Assembly (NCBI GenBank): GCA_902782955.1
Contig: CACZPD010000196.1
Coordinates: 1-11,247, forward strand
DNA length: 11,247 nucleotides
DNA from: an uncultured Erysipelotrichaceae bacterium
GTDB lineage: Bacteria; Bacillota_I; Bacilli_A; Erysipelotrichales; Erysipelotrichaceae
Direction: 5' to 3'
The first letter of the stretch is position 1; each line of letters begins with the position of its first letter. Below the pieces are notes generated by a model, which was given only the letters and a program-made list of their open reading frames with translations, did no database searches and was not told the DNA's origin. The position numbers were made by a program, and so were the translations under genes. This document shows positions 6,413 to 11,247 of the stretch, one piece after another.

Positions 6413-6745
6413 ATGGCTGGAAAACTTAATTTAGATCCCCAGACGATCGTGGACAAAGAATTTGACATTGATTTTAAAGGCTACAATCCGGACCAGGTCG
6501 ATCAGCTGCTCGACCTCGTGATTCAGGATTATCAGACATACGAGAGGCGCCTGAACGATCTCGACAGAAAACTGACAGAAATGGAAAAAACAAATGCATC
6601 ACTGCGTGCAAAACTGATCGAAATTGAAGGCAGGGCAAGGGCGCAGGACGATGCTGATCCGATTCTGACCGCCGGCAGCAACGTTGATATTCTGAAACGT
6701 CTGAGCCGTCTGGAAAAACAGGTATTTGAGAACAGCAGCAAGTAA
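6413..6745 (+). CDS. gpsB: Cell-division/wall-synthesis coordinator GpsB (DivIVA family)
   Basis: GpsB is a small membrane-associated hexameric adaptor that shuttles class A PBPs and related proteins between division and elongation sites. The 110-residue product has the DivIVA-type N-terminal domain with KEFDIDFKGYNPDQVDQLLD (15-34), a coiled coil (about 36-72) and a C-terminal trimerisation segment NVDILKRLSRLEKQVF (90-105), close to Bacillus GpsB NFDILKRLSNLEKHVF. Tyr24, Asp30 and Asp34 correspond to the PBP-peptide-binding pocket. The linker is about 10 residues longer than in Bacillus. The start is fixed by AAAAAGGAGG at 6396-6405. It lies directly ahead of rnpB, as in many Bacillota, and is divergent from the recU-ponA unit encoding a class A PBP. 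Confidence 0.95.
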   Translation: MAGKLNLDPQTIVDKEFDIDFKGYNPDQVDQLLDLVIQDYQTYERRLNDLDRKLTEMEKTNASLRAKLIEIEGRARAQDDADPILTAGSNVDILKRLSRLEKQVFENSSK

Positions 6746-7112
6746 AAGTATTCAACACATGAGGCAGCCGCTGGCACAAACGTGTCAGAGGAAAGTCCAT
6801 GCTCGCACTGTCTGCGATGACAGTAGTGATTGTGCTGGCCTAAGAAATAAGACCAGGCATCCGCAAGGATGACGGCGGAGCGAAAGCCTAAAGAGAGATC
6901 CATGGCCGCCGCCCGTAACGTGTCACAGTGACGAAGTCCCGCCGGAAACAGCGGGAGTGGAACGCGATAAACCCCGCAAGCGAGAAACCCAAATTTGGTA
7001 GGGGAACCGGTCCGATGCGAAATGAAGCGGAGGAGGGCTTGCTCAGGCAAGAGATAAATGGCTGCCGCGCCGCAAGGCGGACAGAACATGGCTTATGATT
7101 GTGTTGTATATG
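6746..7112 (+). ncRNA. rnpB: RNase P RNA, class B (Bacillus type)
   Basis: This is the catalytic RNA of RNase P, which matures tRNA 5' ends together with the RnpA protein. Conserved parts visible are GAGGAAAGTCC at 6788-6798 (P4 5' strand), the block AAACCCAAATTTGGTAGGGG (6985-7004), where the GGU contacts the tRNA CCA end, and ACAGAACATGGCTTATG at 7081-7097 (P4 3' strand region). Helix P1 closes the molecule: CAACACA (6753-6759) pairs with TGTGTTG (7100-7106). The length of about 365 nt fits class B. The exact ends are estimates from P1. The 5' end lies 2-3 nt after the gpsB stop, and I see no clear separate promoter inside the end of gpsB, so it may be processed from a gpsB transcript. Confidence 0.96.
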
Positions 7113-7139
7113 AGAGGATCACAGTGTCCTCTTTTTTTT
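7113..7139 (+). terminator. Intrinsic terminator of rnpB
   Basis: AGAGGA (7113-7118) pairs with TCCTCT (7127-7132) across an 8-base loop and is followed by a run of T to 7139. It lies directly after RNase P helix P1. Confidence 0.85.
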
Positions 7140-7147
7140 CGTATTCA

Positions 7148-7156
7148 TGGTATAAT
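7148..7156 (+). promoter_or_regulatory. Extended -10 promoter of pgsA-recA
   Basis: TGGTATAAT combines a TGn extension with a perfect -10 hexamer. The position expected for a -35 falls in the T-tract of the rnpB terminator and is poor, so activity would depend on the extended -10. The leader would be about 25 nt. Confidence 0.65.
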
Positions 7157-7186
7157 ATGAAGAACTGCTGAAAGGATAGTTTTTAT

Positions 7187-7780
7187 ATGAATCTGCCAAA
7201 CCGTCTGACTGTACTGAGAATCGTTCTGGTGCCGATCCTGGTGCTTGTATATCTGTTTCCGTATATTTCCTACGGAATTGAAATGCCTGTATTTACATTG
7301 GGCTCCATCAGTCTTTCCTCTGTGAATCTGATCGTCCTGATCATTTATTTTATCGCATCGATCACCGATGCCCTGGACGGGCATATTGCCAGGACCAGGA
7401 ATATGCAGACAACGTTCGGCAAGTTCCTCGATCCGATCGCGGACAAACTGCTGACAACGACAATGTTCCTGCTGTTTATTTCCCGCGGCATCATTCCCGT
7501 CGTCCCGGTCATCCTCATGATCGGAAGGGATATCTTCGTGGACGGATGCAGGCTTGTCGCGGCGATCAACGGGGAAGTCGTTTCCGCGGGTATGATGGGC
7601 AAACTGAAGACAGTCATGCAGATGCTGACGATCGCCCTGATCCTGCTGAACAATCTCCCGTTTGAAATGTGGAGCCTGCCGGTCAGCGACGTCATGCTGT
7701 GGTTCTCAGCCTTTATCAGCATTGCCAGCGGCATTCAGTATTACAACCAGCTGAAGCCGTATATTCTTGAAACAAAATAA
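7187..7780 (+). CDS. pgsA: CDP-diacylglycerol--glycerol-3-phosphate 3-phosphatidyltransferase
   Basis: The integral membrane enzyme makes phosphatidylglycerol phosphate from CDP-diacylglycerol and glycerol 3-phosphate, the committed step to phosphatidylglycerol and cardiolipin. The CDP-alcohol phosphotransferase signature D-x2-DG-x2-AR-x8-G-x3-D-x3-D is complete: Asp61, Asp64, Gly65, Ala68, Arg69, Gly78, Asp82 and Asp86. Several membrane segments are evident (about 7-29, 43-60, 88-110, 140-156 and 163-180). At 197 residues it has the usual length, and the N-terminus MNLPNRLTVLRI is typical of PgsA. AAAGGA at 7171-7176 serves as a ribosome-binding site, about 10 nt from the ATG. recA follows after 44 nt with no terminator, so cotranscription is likely. 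The cinA gene often found between pgsA and recA is absent. Confidence 0.96.
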   Translation: MNLPNRLTVLRIVLVPILVLVYLFPYISYGIEMPVFTLGSISLSSVNLIVLIIYFIASITDALDGHIARTRNMQTTFGKFLDPIADKLLTTTMFLLFISRGIIPVVPVILMIGRDIFVDGCRLVAAINGEVVSAGMMGKLKTVMQMLTIALILLNNLPFEMWSLPVSDVMLWFSAFISIASGIQYYNQLKPYILETK

Positions 7781-7824
7781 CAAACAGATAATACTGCGAA
7801 TATAGTGATTGAAGGAGAAAGCAT

Positions 7825-8856
<1,032 letters not shown>

Positions 8857-8869
8857 TCCGGAAAAAGGG

Positions 8870-8903
8870 AAGTTCACTGTAAAGTGGGCTTTTCTTTTCT
8901 TGA
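8870..8903 (+). terminator. Intrinsic terminator after recA
   Basis: AAGTTCAC (8870-8877) pairs with GTGGGCTT (8884-8891), with two G-U pairs, and is followed by a T-rich tract. The tract runs into the -35 of the rny promoter. Confidence 0.7.
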
Positions 8904-8928
8904 GAAATTGTTCCTGCGCAGGTATAAT
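8900..8928 (+). promoter_or_regulatory. Sigma-A promoter of rny
   Basis: TTGAGA (8900-8905) and a perfect TATAAT (8923-8928) have the ideal 17-bp spacing. Transcription is expected to start near A8934, leaving a leader of about 49 nt. Confidence 0.8.
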
Positions 8929-8933
8929 ATTTG

Positions 8934-8949
8934 ACGGGAGAAATCCCGT
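8934..8949 (+). promoter_or_regulatory. 5'-terminal GAAA-tetraloop hairpin in the rny leader
   Basis: ACGGGA and TCCCGT form a perfect 6-bp stem around a GAAA loop. No T-tract follows, so it is not a terminator. The stem starts at the predicted transcription start, which would leave almost no single-stranded 5' end. The rny ribosome-binding site, about 20 nt downstream, stays free. Confidence 0.6.
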
Positions 8950-8982
8950 ATCAGTTGAAAAATTGAAAATGGAGGGATAAAT

Positions 8983-10536
8983 ATGAACATGACTTTAGCC
9001 GCCATTTTCGCTGGTATTGTAGGTGTTATTCTCGGCATCCTCGTCATGATGATCGCCGGAAAGATGGGCTTGGACAGAAATGTCGCCAAGTCGCAGGACA
9101 TTCTTGAAGAAGCAAATTCTAAAGCGGAAACTATGCTCCGTCAGGCCAATCTGGATGGCCGGCAGCAGGTCTATGAAATGAAGCTGCAGGCGGAGAAAGA
9201 ATTAAAGGATCAGAGAAATAAGATCCAGCAGACGGAAAATAAACTCGTACGTCGTGAAGACAGCCTGAATTTTCGTGAGCAGAATTTAGTCGAAAAGGAG
9301 AAGGAATTAGACAGCAAAACAAAATCTGTCGACAACAAACTTGCAAATCTCAGCAAAATGGAAAATGAATTACAGCAGCGGATCAATAACCAGATCGTTG
9401 TTCTCGAACGTGTTTCCAATCTTTCACAGGAAGAAGCCAAGCAGGAACTGATGGGTATCGTCGAAAAGAAGACGGAACAGGAAATCGCGGCATACCTGAG
9501 GGAAAAAGAGGAAGAAGCAGAGACAGCCGCCGCTGACAATGCAAGAAACATTATTGCCAATGCAATTCATCATTACGCCCAGGAAGAAGTGATCGAGCGG
9601 ACTGTATCCACCGTCATTCTGCCGAGCGAAGAGATGAAGGGACGCATCATCGGCCGTGAGGGCCGGAATATCAAGGCTATTGAACAGGCAACAGGTGTTG
9701 ATCTGATCATCGATGACACACCGGACCTGATCACTGTATCCTGCTTTGACCCGATCCGCCGTGAGATCGCCAGACAGTCCCTTGAAACCCTGATGAAAGA
9801 CGGCAGGATCCAGCCGGGAAGAATCGAAGAAGTCGTTGAGAGAACAGCCCGTGACCTGAACGAAACGATCATGAAGATCGGTAACGAAACAGTCTTCAAA
9901 CTCGGAATCGGCAGGATGAATAAAGAAATGATCAAACTGATCGGACGCCTGCGTTTCCGTTACAGCTATGGACAGAACGCACTTCAGCATTCCATTGAAG
10001 TGGCTATGTTCTCAGGACTGATGGCTGCGGAACTCGGCCTGAATCAGAATCTGGCAAAAAGGGCAGGTCTTCTGCATGATATCGGAAAAGCAGTCGATTT
10101 CGAACAGGAAGGCAGCCACGTGGAACTTGGTGCCAAATATGCCAAGAAATACGGTGAAAACCAGATCGTTATCAACTCCATTGAAAGCCATCACGGGGAT
10201 ACGGAGGCACAGGACATCATCGCAGTTCTCGTAGCTGCGGCGGATACACTGAGCGCTGCCAGACCCGGAGCCAGATATGAATCCATGGAAGGCTATATCA
10301 ACAGACTTGAAAACCTCGAGAAGATCGCAAGCAGTTTCGAAGGCGTTGATAAAGCATTCGCGATCCAGGCAGGCCGCGAAGTACGTGTTATGGTTCAGCC
10401 GGAGAAAGTAGACGATGTCACAATGGTGAAGATCGCCCACGATATCCGTGAAAAGATCGAAAATGAAATGACCTATCCGGGACAGATCAAAGTCACTCTG
10501 ATCCGGGAAGTCCGCGTACAGGAACTTGCCAAGTAA
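8983..10536 (+). CDS. rny: Ribonuclease Y
   Basis: RNase Y is the membrane-anchored endoribonuclease that starts mRNA decay in many Bacillota and forms the core of their degradosome-like network. The 517-residue product has an N-terminal membrane anchor (about 5-26), a long coiled coil rich in Lys, Glu and Gln (about 35-190), a KH RNA-binding domain with GRIIGREGRN (220-229) and an HD domain with His336, His365-Asp366 in LLHDIGKA, His403-His404 and Asp421. The block AARPGARYE (425-433) and the AIQAGREVRVMV segment (460-471) are family hallmarks. The length is standard (about 520). GGAGGGA at 8971-8977 precedes the ATG. It has its own promoter, leader hairpin and terminator, and ymdB follows, as in Bacillus subtilis. 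Confidence 0.98.
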   Translation: MNMTLAAIFAGIVGVILGILVMMIAGKMGLDRNVAKSQDILEEANSKAETMLRQANLDGRQQVYEMKLQAEKELKDQRNKIQQTENKLVRREDSLNFREQNLVEKEKELDSKTKSVDNKLANLSKMENELQQRINNQIVVLERVSNLSQEEAKQELMGIVEKKTEQEIAAYLREKEEEAETAAADNARNIIANAIHHYAQEEVIERTVSTVILPSEEMKGRIIGREGRNIKAIEQATGVDLIIDDTPDLITVSCFDPIRREIARQSLETLMKDGRIQPGRIEEVVERTARDLNETIMKIGNETVFKLGIGRMNKEMIKLIGRLRFRYSYGQNALQHSIEVAMFSGLMAAELGLNQNLAKRAGLLHDIGKAVDFEQEGSHVELGAKYAKKYGENQIVINSIESHHGDTEAQDIIAVLVAAADTLSAARPGARYESMEGYINRLENLEKIASSFEGVDKAFAIQAGREVRVMVQPEKVDDVTMVKIAHDIREKIENEMTYPGQIKVTLIREVRVQELAK

Positions 10537-10552
10537 ACATTGGGATAACAAT

Positions 10553-10580
10553 AAAAACCAGACAATGTCTGGTTTTTGTT
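10553..10580 (+). terminator. Intrinsic terminator after rny
   Basis: AAAAACCAGAC (10553-10563) and GTCTGGTTTTT (10567-10577) form a perfect 11-bp stem with a 3-base loop, ending in a T-tract. Confidence 0.9.
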
Positions 10581-10629
10581 TGATTTACAACTGTTAAGAG
10601 GTTATGCCGGCTTGCAAGGGTCAATGTAT

Positions 10630-10663
10630 AAAGATAATATTGAATTATACAAAGATCATATTG
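10630..10663 (+). repeat. Imperfect direct repeat, 21-bp period, upstream of ymdB
   Basis: AAAGATAATATTG (10630-10642) recurs as AAAGATCATATTG (10651-10663) with one mismatch in 13. The 21-bp offset is two helical turns, as expected for a regulator binding one face of DNA. The copies lie in the AT-rich gap that should hold the ymdB promoter; TTGCAA (10612-10617) with TAATAT (10635-10640) at 17 bp is one weak promoter candidate. The rest of 10581-10697 shows nothing else I can name. Confidence 0.4.
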
Positions 10664-10697
10664 TTTCTCTGATATGGTCGGAAGGGTTTTAGCAGTA

Positions 10698-11247
10698 ATG
10701 AATATTCTCTTTCTGGGAGATGTCGTCGCCAGAAGCGGACGGCAGGTCGTCAAGGACAGGTTACCTGCTTTAAAAAAAGAGTACTCTGTCGATTTTACTA
10801 TTGTTAACGGAGAAAATGCAGCACACGGCAAAGGAATCACATTAAAAATCTACAATGAATTTATGCGGGCAGGTGTGAATGCAGTGACACTCGGGAATCA
10901 TGCTTTTGCAAAACACGAAATCATACCGATGTTCGATCAGTGCCCCAATCTGATCAGGCCGATGAATATGGATCACGAACATGGAAACGGGTACGTGATC
11001 TATCAGGTAGGCACAAAGAAACTTGCAGTGATCAACGTCCTGGGAATGGCTTTCATGACCGGATATGAGGAGGAACCCGTCCCGGCACTGGAACGTCTGC
11101 TTGACCAGATCAGTGCAGATATCATCATCGTTGATCTCCATGCGGAAACAACAGCTGAAAAAAGCATTATCATGCAGCACTTCAAATCAAGGGTCACAGC
11201 GGTCATCGGAACACATACACATGTTCAGACCGCCGACGAATGCATCA
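10698..11247 (+). CDS. ymdB: YmdB-family metallophosphodiesterase (TIGR00282), 3' partial
   Basis: YmdB is a dinuclear-metal 2',3'-cyclic nucleotide phosphodiesterase; in Bacillus subtilis it affects RNase Y-dependent gene expression, biofilm formation and motility. The frame runs past the window end, so 183 residues of an expected 260 or so are visible. Metal and active-site residues are present: Asp8 in FLGDVV, Glu39-Asn40 in NGENAAHGKG, Asn67-His68 in TLGNH, His148 in DLHAETTAEK, and His173 and His175 in GTHTHVQTAD. Some family positions differ: TLGNHAFAKHEI and NVLGMAFM replace the usual TLGNH-x-W-D-x-x-E-I and GR-x-FM. The ribosome-binding site, GGAAGGG at 10680-10685, is about 12 nt upstream, which is long. 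A terminator separates ymdB from rny, so it is probably transcribed on its own. Confidence 0.94.
   Translation, partial: MNILFLGDVVARSGRQVVKDRLPALKKEYSVDFTIVNGENAAHGKGITLKIYNEFMRAGVNAVTLGNHAFAKHEIIPMFDQCPNLIRPMNMDHEHGNGYVIYQVGTKKLAVINVLGMAFMTGYEEEPVPALERLLDQISADIIIVDLHAETTAEKSIIMQHFKSRVTAVIGTHTHVQTADECI

Noticed and set aside
6532..7089. Minus-strand 185-codon ORF across gpsB and rnpB
   Set aside because: It runs antisense through a conserved structured RNA and gpsB, and its translation is low-complexity Cys/Arg/Ser-rich with no family motif.
7781..7824. SOS/LexA box in front of recA
   Set aside because: No GAAC-N4-GTTC pattern is present in the pgsA-recA gap; a box may exist upstream of pgsA but none was recognised there.
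8934..8949. rny leader hairpin as an intrinsic terminator or attenuator
   Set aside because: No T-tract follows and no alternative pairing partner is obvious in the short leader.

Overview
The window looks like ordinary core chromosome of a low-to-moderate GC Bacillota (Firmicutes). Supporting signs are DnaD, RecU, GpsB, RNase Y and YmdB, a Bacillus-type (class B) RNase P RNA, AGGAGG-type ribosome-binding sites, and strong intrinsic terminators with U-tracts. The apparent read-through from a NadD-like tail into YqeK, and protein features resembling Erysipelotrichia/Mollicutes relatives, make that branch my best guess. The assignment is inference, not proof. I see no phage, IS, integrase, CRISPR, toxin or defence gene.

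Layout. (1) 1-897, plus strand: 5'-truncated yqeK (HD-domain phosphohydrolase, probably the C-terminal half of a NadD-YqeK fusion), then rsfS overlapping it by 8 nt, closed by a terminator. (2) 900-1427, minus strand: a lone membrane-anchored thioredoxin-fold protein whose CxxC motif is degenerate (NPDC). (3) 1470-2716, plus: promoter, dnaD and nth (8-nt overlap), terminator. (4) 2719-6356, minus: recU followed by a 1001-residue class A penicillin-binding protein (14-nt overlap), ending in a second terminator that lies inside the last codons of the PBP gene. (5) 6364-7139, plus: gpsB and, 2-3 nt after its stop codon, the RNase P RNA gene rnpB with its terminator. (6) 7148-8903, plus: pgsA and recA, 44 nt apart. 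(7) 8900-10580, plus: rny with its own promoter, a 5'-terminal hairpin in the leader, and a terminator. (8) 10581-11247, plus: intergenic region with a 21-bp-spaced direct repeat, then ymdB, cut by the window end.

The genes join cell-wall synthesis and its coordination (PBP1, GpsB), DNA repair and recombination (Nth, RecU, RecA), replication restart (DnaD), RNA processing and decay (RNase P, RNase Y), phospholipid synthesis (PgsA) and ribosome silencing (RsfS). Several neighbour pairs (yqeK-rsfS; dnaD-nth; recU-ponA; gpsB-rnpB; pgsA-recA; rny-ymdB) are recurrent Bacillota synteny.

I do not find a convincing new multi-gene system. The points most worth checking are regulatory: a hairpin placed at the predicted 5' end of the mRNA encoding RNase Y; a recU promoter that overlaps its own start region, making the message nearly leaderless, with a LexA-box-like sequence over the -10; a PBP terminator built into its coding sequence; and a thioredoxin-like protein that has lost its nucleophilic cysteine.
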